Source: Gammaproteobacteria bacterium (GTDB lineage Bacteria; Pseudomonadota; Gammaproteobacteria; Arenicellales; Poriferihabitantaceae). Taken from it: a stretch of DNA of 64,000 nucleotides. Each line of letters opens with the position of its first letter. Position 1 is the first letter of the stretch. This document shows, in pieces, positions 39,483 through 50,588 of this stretch. The stretch covers positions 1 to 64,000 of the forward strand of contig JAHEGU010000003.1 of assembly GCA_024644945.1 (NCBI GenBank), given 5' to 3'. The translations under genes were made by a program, and so were the position numbers. The notes beneath the pieces are model-generated. The model did no database searches. It had not been told where the DNA came from and was given only the letters and a program-made list of their open reading frames with translations.

Positions 39483-39797
39483 ATGAGCGATAACGATATG
39501 CGAAATAGTGGTGATACCAACTTGCCCCAACCAAGCGATGAAATTATCGCGCTTTACCGTCAGCATGTGCCCGATTATCTATCCGAGCTGCTGTCTGCGG
39601 TTGAAAATGATGATCAGGAGAAGGTTTCATTTCAGTGTCACAAAATGTGTTCCGCCATGCGCACCATGGGATTCGATAACATTGCGGATATCCTGGAAGA
39701 AATTCAGCGCAGAAAGCCACAGGGTGAACAACTGAAAGAATTATCGTCACGCGTCGAAACGCTGGTCAATCATACGCTGCTGCTACTGGATAAGTAG
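39483..39797 (+). CDS. Hpt (histidine phosphotransfer) domain protein
   Basis: VSFQCHKMCSAMRTMGFDNIADILEEIQRR, Hpt-like H-K-x-x-x-x-x-x-x-G pattern; ORF track opens at 39471. Confidence 0.6.
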   Translation: MSDNDMRNSGDTNLPQPSDEIIALYRQHVPDYLSELLSAVENDDQEKVSFQCHKMCSAMRTMGFDNIADILEEIQRRKPQGEQLKELSSRVETLVNHTLLLLDK

Positions 39798-39824
39798 CAA
39801 CCGAATCTGCGTCCCAGGATCGGA

Positions 39825-40472
39825 TCAGCCAGCAACGCAGCATGGCGAGCTGACAAAGAAAATTCGGATAGCCAACCCGATTAAAATCAGACCCGCAATC
39901 CATGCGAGAATCACTCCCGCCAATGGTCTTCTTTTTAGCTTTTGTGCCAGCGTACCACCTGCCATTGCTACAATAATATCGGAGGGTACTGCAGTGAGCG
40001 GTACCAGCATCCCCAGCACCAGGACTTGTGTAGTAATGTCATCTCGCGAGTAGTCGATGAACTGGGGAAGGAAAGCAAGAAAGAAAATCGCGGTCTTTGG
40101 GTTCAGAACTTCGACCAGAATACCCTGATAGAGAATGGTCGAAAAAGAAGCGTCTTTGACTTTGCGGATTGAAAAATCGTCGTTACCGGCGCCTCTGATC
40201 ATGCTATAGCCGAGATAGCACAAATAACAACCCCCTGCGATTTGAAGAATAGTAAACGCCTTCGGAGAATATTCAAATATCGCTGCCAACCCCATTGCTG
40301 TTGCAACGGCCAGAATGATGCCACCTATTGCTAGTCCGATTGCAGAAGCGAATCCGGCACTCCGGCTTTGGCCGACGCTTCTGGATAGCACATACAACAT
40401 TGACGGGCCTGGTGATGCGCTCAAAAGCAGGCCAGCCACCGCGACGGCGACAATCATATCAATACTTGGCAT
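39825..40472 (-). CDS. LysE family translocator
   Basis: 215 aa; LLSASPGPSMLYVLSRSVGQSRSAGFASAIGLAIGGI, NPKTAIFFLAFLPQFID. Confidence 0.92.
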   Translation of the reverse strand: MPSIDMIVAVAVAGLLLSASPGPSMLYVLSRSVGQSRSAGFASAIGLAIGGIILAVATAMGLAAIFEYSPKAFTILQIAGGCYLCYLGYSMIRGAGNDDFSIRKVKDASFSTILYQGILVEVLNPKTAIFFLAFLPQFIDYSRDDITTQVLVLGMLVPLTAVPSDIIVAMAGGTLAQKLKRRPLAGVILAWIAGLILIGLAIRIFFVSSPCCVAG

Positions 40473-40597
40473 ATTCCCCTTTTAACTAAAGTAGTAATTT
40501 TTATCCAGCATCCATACCATATTCTTTCAACTTTCTAGATGCAATGAAAGCCGACTTTAGTCTTTACGATAGATCTTTAGATTACTTCAAGACAGCC

Positions 40598-41692
40598 CTA
40601 TAGATAACTTCGCATCCTTTCCTCAAATGGGTTGGGACCTGGCTGCACATCAGGAAATTCAAGCAATCCTGCCTCATAGCGCCTGCGAAGATACGGAAAA
40701 TCCCGCAGCAACTGGCTGAGAAGGTGTTCGCCCCCAAGCACTGGTTCATAGTGTTTCTGCTTGTGGCGGAATTTCGGACAATCAACCGGCGCTACGACCG
40801 TGTCATAGTTGGTGGCTGCGAAAAACGGAACTGAAAACCGCTCTTCACCTTGGTTAATGACCCTGTGCGGAGTTGCCACCAGTAGACCACCGCTCCAAGC
40901 TTCCATCATATCGCCAATATTAAAGTAGAACGTATTGTCGATCGGGGGCGCATCAACCCAGTTTGAGTCAAGGTCCAGAATCTGCAAACTAGGTTTTCTG
41001 GAATGCAGAATTGTAAAGCACTCATAGTCTGTATGAGCACCCATATTAACGTCTGTATCGCTCGGTATGCGATCATTTTGTAAATAGTGAAGCAGACGTA
41101 ATTGAGAAACAGGTTTGTTTATTTGTTTGCGGAAGAATCGCCTGGGCAGACCGAGGCTCATTTCGAACGCTCGAAACATGGCCTGGGATACCCGGTTCAT
41201 TTCTTTGACATAACGCCCGAGTATGTAGCGAAACCCGGGTTGATCAGGCCACACATTTGGACCGAGCAACGGATTACCATTTACATGGTCAGGATCATCC
41301 GCAGGTAAATCCATTCCCATATCAAAGGCTTCGTAACGTCTCGGGCCTTGCTCATCAGCGTAGTCACCTTTTTCAGTGATCGGCACATATCCGCGATGAT
41401 TGCGAGAATGGCCAATATAGTATCTGTTCTTTTCCGCGATATCCTTGTTAAAGAAAAACTGTGCCTGCTCATACACCGCATCGGTCAGCGCCTTAGAAAC
41501 CATGTGGTTATACAAATACAGAAATCCATTCTGCATGGCGATATCACAAATTTGTGCCGCGGTGCTACGTTGAACCGAGGGGTTCCTGTCATACAACCCA
41601 CCAACGTCAACCATAGGTAGGGAGTCCTTGGTTGCGCGACGCGCCGGAAACGGCACGATTTTTTCATCTATGAACTCGTATGTGGTTTTCAA
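40598..41692 (-). CDS. Isopenicillin N synthase-like 2-oxoglutarate/Fe(II) oxygenase
   Basis: 364 aa; GAHTDYECFTILHSRKPSLQILD (HxD), NIGDMMEAWSGGLLVATPHRVINQGEERFSVPFF (H...RxS). Confidence 0.92.
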   Translation of the reverse strand: MKTTYEFIDEKIVPFPARRATKDSLPMVDVGGLYDRNPSVQRSTAAQICDIAMQNGFLYLYNHMVSKALTDAVYEQAQFFFNKDIAEKNRYYIGHSRNHRGYVPITEKGDYADEQGPRRYEAFDMGMDLPADDPDHVNGNPLLGPNVWPDQPGFRYILGRYVKEMNRVSQAMFRAFEMSLGLPRRFFRKQINKPVSQLRLLHYLQNDRIPSDTDVNMGAHTDYECFTILHSRKPSLQILDLDSNWVDAPPIDNTFYFNIGDMMEAWSGGLLVATPHRVINQGEERFSVPFFAATNYDTVVAPVDCPKFRHKQKHYEPVLGGEHLLSQLLRDFPYLRRRYEAGLLEFPDVQPGPNPFEERMRSYL

Positions 41693-42002
41693 GTGAGAGT
41701 TTTTTTAATTCGTTTTCGAGGCTCTGGATGACATATTTTAGTAATCTGCACAATCGATTTCCAAGACTTCAATTGGCAGGCTGAGGTCATTCAGGCCAGC
41801 CTTGGAAGATCGGTTAGCTCATACCCTAACCTACTTAATTACAATCTACCACCAATCCTACACTTAAAATGTTGAAAAATGAACGTTTATTAGAGTAAAA
41901 AATGCAAGAAGTGACGCATATTCAGCAAAGATAATACCCTGAATAGTCCAAATCAGTTAAGACCCACCTGTCCGTTAACCGCCTGAGTGTTCTTTCAGCA
42001 GC

Positions 42003-43991
42003 TTAGACCGCTACTGCATGAGTCGAAGGGCGAAGTAACTCAACAATTCTGCTGCGCAGCTCATCCGGGTGAAAGGGTTTGACTAGCTGTCCATCCATGC
42101 CGGCGCCTTTGATTTCCGCAGGGGAAGCGGATAAGACGTCTGCACTCATCGCAATTATTGGAATTCTGGCATTTGCCGTGGTCGACCGTCGAATCTCTTT
42201 CGCAGTGCGGTAGCCAGTCCAGCCCGGCATCTGTAAATCCATCAGAACCAGATCGAGATGTTCTGCGTTTACCATTTCAAGAGCTTTGTACCCGTCAGAT
42301 GCCGTAAAAACCACGACGTCCCACCTTTCAAGAAATTCTTGCGCTACCAAAATGTTTATCGGACTATCGTCTACGATCAGTATCCGGTATCCTGAAAGAT
42401 CAAAATGTTGTGCGTCATTTGAAACGGGTTTATGTTCTGTAGCGGAACCCAGTTTGTAGGGTAGGGTGACTGTAAAAGTAGTGCCTTTATTCGGTACACT
42501 TTTTACTCCTATGGAGCCACCTTGTTGTTCCACCAGTCGTTTGGAAATACCGAGGCCAAGTCCGACTCCAAAGAACAAACTGCTTTTTGCGGCATGGGCC
42601 TGTTCGTAACGATCAAAAATTGAATCTTGCTTGTCAAGTGGTATACCGACGCCAGTGTCAATTACCCGAATTGCTAGATTGACCTGCGAATCATCCCTCT
42701 CTATGAGACCCACAACAATTTTTACCTTACCGTAATTAGTGAATTTGAGAGCATTTAACGTTAGGTTGCCTAGCACCTGCGATAACCGAGTCGCATCGCC
42801 CAGCAGAAGATTGGGAACGTTCTCGGCAATTTCGTATTCTAAACCGATTGATTTTTCCTCTGCATGAGGAGATAACATCTGTAGCAAGCGGGCTAGAAGA
42901 TCATGCAGGTCGAAGGTGTTTTGCTCAAACACCACTTTACCCGCCCCAAGTTTCTCGAACTCTAGGATATCGTTGATAATTTTAAGAAGATTCTCACCCG
43001 AATATTCCATGGTCTCGAGTAGCTCAGTGGCTTTCTTCCCGTCTACGGACTCCCGAAGAAGTCGGCTCAAATTCAATATTCCATTTAACGGGGTACGAAT
43101 TTCATGGGACATCATACTCATGAATTCAGTTTTTGCCTGATCTGCTTTTTCCGCGACTTCCTTAGCTTTAAAGTATGCGGTGACGTCGACGAAGTATAGA
43201 TTGGCATAACCTCGTTCCGGAAACGGAATGATATCGACCGAATAGATCAGCTTATCGATCGGTAATGTGATGAGACCGCTTTCACCGGCTACCAGGGCTT
43301 CGGATACGTACTTGTACAGATTGTGATAGCGAAAATGGAAAGTACTCTCCTCCAGAGCTTTTAGAATTCTTTCAGCCGGTTGGTTGGCCAGTGAAACGTC
43401 AAATTCAGAGGACAGGCGGAACACCGGGTTCGGGTTTTCAAGTGCAAACAGAGCAATATCTTCTCTTTCCTGCTGGTGTATTGTCTTAGAGATCTTGGTG
43501 CCGGAAATAATGGCCAGATCCTGCAGGATTTCAAGGTGATAATTATCGTAGAAGCCCGCTTCGGAATGTTCACTGTCGATGATGCCAATTAGCTCGCCCT
43601 CTGCGAATATGGGCACCGCGAGTTCAGACAGGCGCGCGTGGTCGTCGACAATATAGCGATCATCAAGCCGGGTATCTGATATGAGTTCCGGCTTGCCGGT
43701 TTTAGCGACAGTACCGACAATTCCGTTTCCAATCGGAATCTCGATTGGATCCTTGATCGCCTCATCATCAATATTTTTATTACCGTATGCCGCTTTCTGG
43801 ACCAGCATGTTACGTTTTTCATCGACCAGGTAGATGACGCAATCTTCGAACCCAAGTCGGTTGATACAGTTTGAGACGATATCCCATAGGACGTCGTCCA
43901 CGGTATTTCTGCGAAATACCGACTGGGAAAAATAAGTGATGATATTGAGACGGCGCTCCAGCCGCTCAAACTTTTCGATATTATTTGTCAT
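42003..43991 (-). CDS. Hybrid sensor histidine kinase/response regulator (GAF - HisKA - HATPase - REC)
   Basis: 662 aa; [69 protein letters not shown] ... [15 protein letters not shown]. Confidence 0.93.
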   Translation of the reverse strand: MTNNIEKFERLERRLNIITYFSQSVFRRNTVDDVLWDIVSNCINRLGFEDCVIYLVDEKRNMLVQKAAYGNKNIDDEAIKDPIEIPIGNGIVGTVAKTGKPELISDTRLDDRYIVDDHARLSELAVPIFAEGELIGIIDSEHSEAGFYDNYHLEILQDLAIISGTKISKTIHQQEREDIALFALENPNPVFRLSSEFDVSLANQPAERILKALEESTFHFRYHNLYKYVSEALVAGESGLITLPIDKLIYSVDIIPFPERGYANLYFVDVTAYFKAKEVAEKADQAKTEFMSMMSHEIRTPLNGILNLSRLLRESVDGKKATELLETMEYSGENLLKIINDILEFEKLGAGKVVFEQNTFDLHDLLARLLQMLSPHAEEKSIGLEYEIAENVPNLLLGDATRLSQVLGNLTLNALKFTNYGKVKIVVGLIERDDSQVNLAIRVIDTGVGIPLDKQDSIFDRYEQAHAAKSSLFFGVGLGLGISKRLVEQQGGSIGVKSVPNKGTTFTVTLPYKLGSATEHKPVSNDAQHFDLSGYRILIVDDSPINILVAQEFLERWDVVVFTASDGYKALEMVNAEHLDLVLMDLQMPGWTGYRTAKEIRRSTTANARIPIIAMSADVLSASPAEIKGAGMDGQLVKPFHPDELRSRIVELLRPSTHAVAV

Positions 43992-44506
43992 TATGCTATC
44001 GATTACCCCCGTAACCTTTAATCATGCCTGTATTTGGTTCAATTTTAAAGTAAAAAGAGCCAAATTCAGGGATTGGAACGAATTTAGAAAAAATAGCGAA
44101 ACCTCTTCTAATTCACTGAAAATTATATATAAATCATATGGTTATCCAAATATTATTCAGATTTATCGCAAACAATAAAGGCTTGCTGTTTCATGGGCAT
44201 TTTTACCGATGCCGACCCGATCAAATGGCGAAAATGGCGTGGCTTTTTGCTTGGTTGGAGTCTTTCAAGGTGTTGAAGCTCCATTTCTCGCCAAGGACTC
44301 GTTAATGTATTTCTTGGCCCGACCACAGTCCGGAACAGCAGGACCTCAGGCAAGGTGCGCAGAATCGCTCTGATTGAGGGCGTTTTTATCTAATATTGTG
44401 GCGGCAAACCGCTATGTACTCAGGCACTGTTCAGCTACTATCCGCTGGAAGAGATTAGAGGCCTTCTAGTGGTCCCAGTTAAGTTGATGTCCATTCTCGA
44501 CCGGAG

Positions 44507-45820
44507 ATGCAGCCAGGCTTTTCATCAACCCGGTATCCAGCCGACGAGGTAAAGATGACGCGATATAACGCGTGGAATGTTTTAAAAAATGGAATTACCG
44601 GCCAGAAAGGCTGGGACAGGGCGTGGCGTGATCCGCAACCCAAAGATAGTTATGAGATTGTCATCGTTGGGGCGGGATTACATGGTCTGGCTACGGCGTT
44701 TTATCTTGCTAAGAATCATGGCATTCGCAATATTGCGGTGGTTGAAAAGGGGTGGCTTGGAGGTGGAAACGCCGGCCGCAACACGACGATTGTCCGATCA
44801 AATTACATGATGCCGGGCAACCGGTTCTTTTACGAACACTCGCTCAAGTTGTGGGAGAACCTGAGTCACGAGTTGAATTTTAATGTCATGTTCAGCCAGC
44901 GTGCGCATATTTCTTTGCTGCACAGCCCCGCGGCGCGAGACGCCGCAGCCCGACGCTACAATACGATGCGGTTGACCGATACCGGTGCGGAGCTGTGGGA
45001 TCTAGAAACGCTTAAACGAGAGGTGCCGCATTTAAACTATGACAACGCACGCTTCCCCATAATTGGTGCTGCGGTGCAAAGTCGCGCAGGAAGTGCACGC
45101 CATGATGCGGTGGCTTGGGGATATGCGCGGGGGGCAGATCAGTATGGTGTGGATATCATCCAGAATTGCGAAGTCACTGGAGTGCGGCGAGAGAACGGGC
45201 GGGTAACAGCGGTGGAAACCACTCGGGGTGATATCGGTGCCGCCAAGGTGGGGTTTGCGGTCGCTGGGAATACCTCAAGGCTTTGGCGGATGGTGGAACT
45301 TGGCAAACTCCCAATCGAAACTCACAAGCTCCAAGCTTTCGTGTCAGAACCTTTAAAGCCGCTGCTGGATCAGGTGGTGGTATTCGGTGTAGGCGGTGCC
45401 CACTTTTATATCTCACAGTCTGACAAAGGTGGGATGGTATTCGGGGGCGATCTCGACTGGTATAAATCTTATGCTCAAAGGGGCAATCTGCCGATTGTTC
45501 AAGACGTCGCGGAAGCCGCCACCTCAATACTGCCTTGTCTGGGCCGGGTCAGGTTGCTGCGACACTGGTCCGGGGTAATGGATATGTCGATGGATGGTTC
45601 CCCCTTTATATGCAAAACCCCTGTGGAGAATCTCTATCTAAATGCCGGCTGGAATTATGGTGGGTTTAAGGCAACACCCGCATCGGGTTGGTATTTTGCG
45701 GATTTGATCGCCAATGACAGACCGGATCCGGTCATTGAAAATTTTGATCTGGGTAGGTTTTCGCGAGGTGTCAATATTGATGAGCGCGGCGCGGGACCAG
45801 ATCCCAAGCTGCACGGGTAG
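44507..45820 (+). CDS. soxB: Sarcosine oxidase subunit beta
   Basis: 437 aa; YEIVIVGAGLHGLATAFYLAKNHGIRNIAVVEKGWLGGGNAGRNTTIVRSNYM; followed by soxD-soxA-soxG. Confidence 0.95.
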   Translation: MQPGFSSTRYPADEVKMTRYNAWNVLKNGITGQKGWDRAWRDPQPKDSYEIVIVGAGLHGLATAFYLAKNHGIRNIAVVEKGWLGGGNAGRNTTIVRSNYMMPGNRFFYEHSLKLWENLSHELNFNVMFSQRAHISLLHSPAARDAAARRYNTMRLTDTGAELWDLETLKREVPHLNYDNARFPIIGAAVQSRAGSARHDAVAWGYARGADQYGVDIIQNCEVTGVRRENGRVTAVETTRGDIGAAKVGFAVAGNTSRLWRMVELGKLPIETHKLQAFVSEPLKPLLDQVVVFGVGGAHFYISQSDKGGMVFGGDLDWYKSYAQRGNLPIVQDVAEAATSILPCLGRVRLLRHWSGVMDMSMDGSPFICKTPVENLYLNAGWNYGGFKATPASGWYFADLIANDRPDPVIENFDLGRFSRGVNIDERGAGPDPKLHG

Positions 45821-45843
45821 ACCGACGAGAATAGTTTAACTTC

Positions 45844-46128
45844 ATGATACGAATAAAGTGCCCCTTCTGCGGTGAGCGCGACCATAGTGAATTTACATAT
45901 GGTGGCGATGCCTCGATCGTCTATCCCGCTCTGGATGCAACAGCGGAAGAATGGCATGAGGCCGTTTTTATGCGGGAGAATATTCGGGGTATGCAGACTG
46001 AAACCTGGCATCACGTGAATGGATGTCGCATGTGGCTGATTGTGCAAAGAGATACCATGACCCATGAAATACGATCGGTGAGGCCTGCCCATGAAGGGCT
46101 GGCCGGCGTTCTGGAGGATGACCGATGA
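45844..46128 (+). CDS. soxD: Sarcosine oxidase subunit delta
   Basis: 94 aa; IKCPFCGERDHSEFTYGGDA ... HVNGCRMWLIVQRDTMTHEI. Confidence 0.95.
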   Translation: MIRIKCPFCGERDHSEFTYGGDASIVYPALDATAEEWHEAVFMRENIRGMQTETWHHVNGCRMWLIVQRDTMTHEIRSVRPAHEGLAGVLEDDR

Positions 46129-49115
46129 GCGCCAGGAGATTGCCAAGTGGCGGTCGGATTGACCGCAGTCAGGTTCTCAGGTTTACCTGGGACGATCGAG
46201 TGATGTCCGGTCACCCAGGAGACAGTCTCGCTTCTGCTTTGATGGCCAATGGAGAGCAGGTGCTTGGACGCAGTTTTAAATACCATAGACCGCGCGGGGT
46301 GATGTCCGCGGGTGTAGAAGAATCCGGAGCGATGGTGACCGTTGGAGAGGGCGCGCGTCGCGATCCAAACGTCAAAGCGCCGATGCAGGAGCTTTTTAAC
46401 GGGCTTACAGCCACCGGACAAAATGCCTGGCCGAATGTGCGGTTTGATTTTGGTGAGGTCAACGACATGCTGGGCCGCTTTCTCGTTGCTGGTTTCTACT
46501 ATAAAACTTTTATGGGGATTCCCCCATTTGAGTGGGGCAAGGGCACCGGTGCATGGATGTGGTACGAAAAGTTTATTCGCAAAGCTGCGGGTATGGGAAG
46601 CGCGTCAAGGGAGGCTGATCCAGATCAATACGAGCAGGGTCATGACTTCTGCGATTTGCTGGTGGTGGGATCTGGGCCAGCAGGCATGTCCTCGGCTCTG
46701 GCCGCTGCAGAAGCCGGCCTTGACGTAATGCTAGTTGAGCAGGATTGGGAGCTTGGTGGTAGTTTTCTATCGCAGACTGGTAGTGAATCGAAAAATAGAT
46801 GCGCGGATATGGTGGCGTCACTCAACAATGCAGGGGTGCGTACAATGCTCAGAACTACTGCGTTTGGACTCTATGATTACGGCGTCGCAGGGTTGCTGGA
46901 ACGGGTGACAGATCATCTGCAGAGTCCGGACCCTTATCAGCCCCGTCAAAGATTCTGGACCGTGCGGGCTAAGCAAACGATTTTAGCCAGTGGTGCCTTG
47001 GAGCGGCATATTGCATTTGGTAATAACGATCGGCCGGGAGTCATGAATGCTGCTGCAGGCAGAGCCTATGTAAATCGTTATGGAGTATTACCGGGAGAGC
47101 GCGTTATCGTTGCGACGAATAACGACTCCGCCTACCACAGTGCGATTGATCTTGCTTCTGCCGGTGCAGAAGTGACCCTGCTCGATGCGCGCTCAACATT
47201 GCCGGGTGAGCTTTCAGAGCGAATCGGAGAGGCGGGCGTCAGCTTAAGAACAAATACAGTCCCGCTAAAGACGAAAGGCCGCTTGTCTGTAAACGGGCTG
47301 GAATTAGCTGTTATTTCAGTTAATGGCTGGAGAGCCCGAGGAGCTGAGTCTTGTGATGCCGTGCTGGTATCTGGTGGCTGGTCACCTGTGGTCAATCTGA
47401 TGTCACACCGCGGAGTGAAACCGAAATGGGACGCTGAAAACGCCTGTTTCCTGGCGCCATCCCGCCACGAAACGATTCAAATGGCAGGTTCTGCGGCGGG
47501 GTACTGGCGCGCGGCGGACTGCGAATTGTCGGGCATCGCAGCTGGGTCTGTGGCGGCCAGTGCGCTCGGTAAAAAAGCCAAGTCTCTCGTGCTGCCCCCG
47601 ATCGGCGGTTGGGATTTGGCGATCAAACCCGTTTACGAAGTCAAAGTGCCGGGAAAAAAATTGAAATGCCTGGTAGACCCACAGCATGATGTGACTGCTG
47701 AAGATATTCGGCTCGCCCATCGCGAAGGCTTTGTTTCCGCTGAGCACCTGAAACGTTACACCACACTGGGGATGGCAACAGATGGCGGTAAGATGGGCAA
47801 TGTCATCGGGCTTGCGCTGATGGCAGAAGCGTTAGGTCGGGAAATTCCTGAAGTCGGCACGACAACTTTTAGACCGCCTTACACACCGGTTTCAATTGGC
47901 GCCTTGCGTGGGCGCAGCGTGGACGAACATTTTCGACCATTACGTCGCACACCGATGCATGACTGGAACTTGTCTAATGGGGCTACGATGACGATGGCCG
48001 GTCTATGGCATCGTCCGTGGTATTTCGCACGCCAGAGCGAAACTATCAGCGAGGCCTATGTCAGAGAAACTGAGACAACCAGAAAAACAGTAGGGCTGTG
48101 CGACGTCACTTCTCTTGGAAAAATTGCAGTGCAGGGCCCGGACGCTACTGAATTTTTAAACCGTATTTACACCAACCCATTTGCCAAACTTCCTATTGGT
48201 AAGGCGCGTTACGGCATCATGCTAAGGGACGACGGCTTCGTGATGGATGACGGTACCACATGGCGATTGTCCGAGACAGAATACTTCATGACCACAACAA
48301 CGGCACACGCTGGTAAAGTCATGGTGTGGTTGGAGGAACTGCTGCAGACCCGTTGGCAAGACCTGAAAGTTCACGTCACATCGGTATCTGAGCAGTGGGC
48401 CGGGTGTGCGGTAGCCGGTCCCGAATCGAGAAAGGTTCTGGCGACTTGTGTTGAGGATGCATCGGTTATGGATAATGATGCGTTTCCCTTTATGGGTGTG
48501 GTTGAAACCAAATTGAAGGGTGGTATTCCATGCCGCATTGCAAGAATCAGCTTTTCTGGTGAGCTGGCCTATGAAACATATGTGCCCTCGGACTATGCTG
48601 TTGCTATGATGGATCTGTTGTGGCCCCAAGCAGAACAATCCGGCGGTTGTTTATATGGTTTAGAAGCCTTGGGTGCGATGCGAATAGAGAAGGGTCATGT
48701 CACCGGTGCGGAGCTGGATGGAAGGGTAACCATTGAGGACGCTGGGCTGGGTAAAATGGCGTCGCCAAAGAAATCTTTCATTGGTAGCGCACTACGCAAC
48801 AGACCCGATATGACTAGAGAAGACCGGCCTAAGCTCGTCGGTATCTTTCCGAAAGATCGCAGCCAGACCTTCAATGCGGGTGCAATTCTTTGCAGTGTTG
48901 AGCAGGTTTCCGGACTGGGGGAGGGCTGGATTACCGGGGTTACCCACTCGCCGGTTATGGGGCATTGGATTGGCATTGGTTTTATTTCAGGCGGCCATGA
49001 AGCCTGGGCAGAAAGAACCGCAATCGCGGCGGATCCTGTTAGAAAAGGTAACACCGAGGTGGAAATCGTTTCACCACATATGTATGACCCAAGTGGGGAG
49101 AAGATGTATGGTTGA
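46125..49115 (+). CDS. soxA: Sarcosine oxidase subunit alpha
   Basis: 996 aa; N-terminal 2Fe-2S-like SFKYHRPRGVMSAG, LLVVGSGPAGMSSALAAAEAGLDVMLVEQD, C-terminal GCV_T domain. Confidence 0.95.
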   Translation: MSARRLPSGGRIDRSQVLRFTWDDRVMSGHPGDSLASALMANGEQVLGRSFKYHRPRGVMSAGVEESGAMVTVGEGARRDPNVKAPMQELFNGLTATGQNAWPNVRFDFGEVNDMLGRFLVAGFYYKTFMGIPPFEWGKGTGAWMWYEKFIRKAAGMGSASREADPDQYEQGHDFCDLLVVGSGPAGMSSALAAAEAGLDVMLVEQDWELGGSFLSQTGSESKNRCADMVASLNNAGVRTMLRTTAFGLYDYGVAGLLERVTDHLQSPDPYQPRQRFWTVRAKQTILASGALERHIAFGNNDRPGVMNAAAGRAYVNRYGVLPGERVIVATNNDSAYHSAIDLASAGAEVTLLDARSTLPGELSERIGEAGVSLRTNTVPLKTKGRLSVNGLELAVISVNGWRARGAESCDAVLVSGGWSPVVNLMSHRGVKPKWDAENACFLAPSRHETIQMAGSAAGYWRAADCELSGIAAGSVAASALGKKAKSLVLPPIGGWDLAIKPVYEVKVPGKKLKCLVDPQHDVTAEDIRLAHREGFVSAEHLKRYTTLGMATDGGKMGNVIGLALMAEALGREIPEVGTTTFRPPYTPVSIGALRGRSVDEHFRPLRRTPMHDWNLSNGATMTMAGLWHRPWYFARQSETISEAYVRETETTRKTVGLCDVTSLGKIAVQGPDATEFLNRIYTNPFAKLPIGKARYGIMLRDDGFVMDDGTTWRLSETEYFMTTTTAHAGKVMVWLEELLQTRWQDLKVHVTSVSEQWAGCAVAGPESRKVLATCVEDASVMDNDAFPFMGVVETKLKGGIPCRIARISFSGELAYETYVPSDYAVAMMDLLWPQAEQSGGCLYGLEALGAMRIEKGHVTGAELDGRVTIEDAGLGKMASPKKSFIGSALRNRPDMTREDRPKLVGIFPKDRSQTFNAGAILCSVEQVSGLGEGWITGVTHSPVMGHWIGIGFISGGHEAWAERTAIAADPVRKGNTEVEIVSPHMYDPSGEKMYG

Positions 49116-49668
49116 TCGGATTTCAGCCCTGGATGGGCACTATCAGTCTGGACGCTTCGGAACCGATGGGGACACTGGCGTCTGTCTGCAGCTGATCAGG
49201 GATTTGCAGTTGCAGCAGGTCGCTGCCTGGCCCGACACGATAAAAAAGACCGCGGATGCTGCTGCCAAAGCTGCGGGTGCTGATGAGGCGCCGGCGCCTG
49301 GTGGTGCGATTAATTGTGAGCACGGTGCGATACTGAGAATAGAGCCACTGAAGTGGTGGCTTGTCGGTGCGGATGCGTTACAGATCGATCCTGAACTAGG
49401 AGCCACCCTAGATTTGTCACACTCGCGAACTCAGATTCGCATAACCGGACCTAAGTCGACTACACTTTTAAACCGACTGCTCCCTCTTGATTTACGTAAC
49501 GCAAATTTTCGTGAAGGAGTGGTGGCATCATCCGCAATGCATCACGTAGGCGTGACCCTTTGGCGCTCCACAGCGGGCTATGAATTGTTCATTCCAAGAG
49601 GATTTGCGTTGTCCTTATGGGAAGTCCTGTTCGAATCGGCGCTGCAATTTGGCGTTGAGGTTGTTTAA
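49108..49668 (+). CDS. soxG: Sarcosine oxidase subunit gamma
   Basis: MVDRISALDGHYQSGRFGTDG...; GCV_T-like; ATG at 49108 overlaps the soxA stop; ORF track opens at 48874 inside soxA. Confidence 0.88.
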   Translation: MVDRISALDGHYQSGRFGTDGDTGVCLQLIRDLQLQQVAAWPDTIKKTADAAAKAAGADEAPAPGGAINCEHGAILRIEPLKWWLVGADALQIDPELGATLDLSHSRTQIRITGPKSTTLLNRLLPLDLRNANFREGVVASSAMHHVGVTLWRSTAGYELFIPRGFALSLWEVLFESALQFGVEVV

Positions 49669-50579
49669 AGAGGATTTGCCCGTCCTTCAGTTTGTTTTTT
49701 CTTTTTGGCGATCGCTCTATCTTGATCAAATTTTTCTCGCAGGCTGCGGCGCTCTTGTTCTGATAGCCGCTCAATATTATAAAAATCGTTCTTCCAGTTT
49801 TCGCTCTCCGACCATTGGATTGGGGAAACTAAGGTAGTTCGAGGAGCTGTAGCGGTATCCAACATTGTCAGCGCCAGGTCCAAAGTCTGACATTGCGAAT
49901 TATCGTCTCCCGGTTTCCCCGCTGCGTTACCTAAGGGAAAGTCGCTGAACATGAACCTTGGTATGCCAATGTGTTCGACAATATCTTTAGCGCAGCCCAA
50001 GACCACCGTGGCAATTCCATTTTGTTCAAGATGTCTGGCGGCCAGGCAACAGCATTGATGGCAAACAGGACAATTCGCTACTAACACGGCAGCATTCACA
50101 TCGTCCTCCAGAAATCGCTCCAGGAGCTTGGGTGCATCACGTTCCATGGTCGTAGTTTGGCTCCGGTTGGTGGGCAATCCATAGAAGCGTCTGGATACAG
50201 CGCCAATTCTGCCCGACGCTGCGGCAAGTTTTAATTGTGTTAACGGAAACCAGGTGTTCTGATCTTTAGCCGTTGTGTGTTTGCGATCGTATCCTACGTG
50301 GGAAATATAGACATTAGGATTTCCTTCCGTCGGCGAAGCATAAACGTTATAAAACTTTGCGGCGGCGTTGTAAGCTGCGCCCGGGCCCTGATCACCGCAT
50401 TCTTTACAGAACAATGCTGCGGTGGTTACCAGACCGATCCGTGCTTGCGACAGTGGCTTTTCAAGGTGAGAGAAAGGCACCTCGTCAAAATGCGCCCATT
50501 GGTAAGGATGTTCGTAACCGAGAGCCAGATAGTAGGACCTGATGCGCGCTAAATAGGGGAGTGGCTGGCCGATATCCAT
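49665..50579 (-). CDS. GrdB-like glycine/sarcosine/betaine reductase B family protein, Cys-type (no Sec)
   Basis: 304 aa; ISHVGYDRKHTTAKDQNTWFPLTQLKLAA, RFYGLPTNRSQTTTMERDAPKLLERF, VLVANCPVCHQCCCLAARHLEQNGIATVVLG. Confidence 0.75.
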   Translation of the reverse strand: MDIGQPLPYLARIRSYYLALGYEHPYQWAHFDEVPFSHLEKPLSQARIGLVTTAALFCKECGDQGPGAAYNAAAKFYNVYASPTEGNPNVYISHVGYDRKHTTAKDQNTWFPLTQLKLAAASGRIGAVSRRFYGLPTNRSQTTTMERDAPKLLERFLEDDVNAAVLVANCPVCHQCCCLAARHLEQNGIATVVLGCAKDIVEHIGIPRFMFSDFPLGNAAGKPGDDNSQCQTLDLALTMLDTATAPRTTLVSPIQWSESENWKNDFYNIERLSEQERRSLREKFDQDRAIAKKKKQTEGRANPL

Positions 50580-50588
50580 CGCCAGATT

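Noticed and set aside
44000-44506. Possible gene remnant between the hybrid kinase and soxB
   Set aside because: Short ORFs only and no recognisable protein similarity in any frame; could be promoter or leader DNA.
49665-50579. Selenoprotein (GrdB with Sec)
   Set aside because: The frame has no internal TGA; the expected redox site reads NCPVCHQCC with cysteines only.
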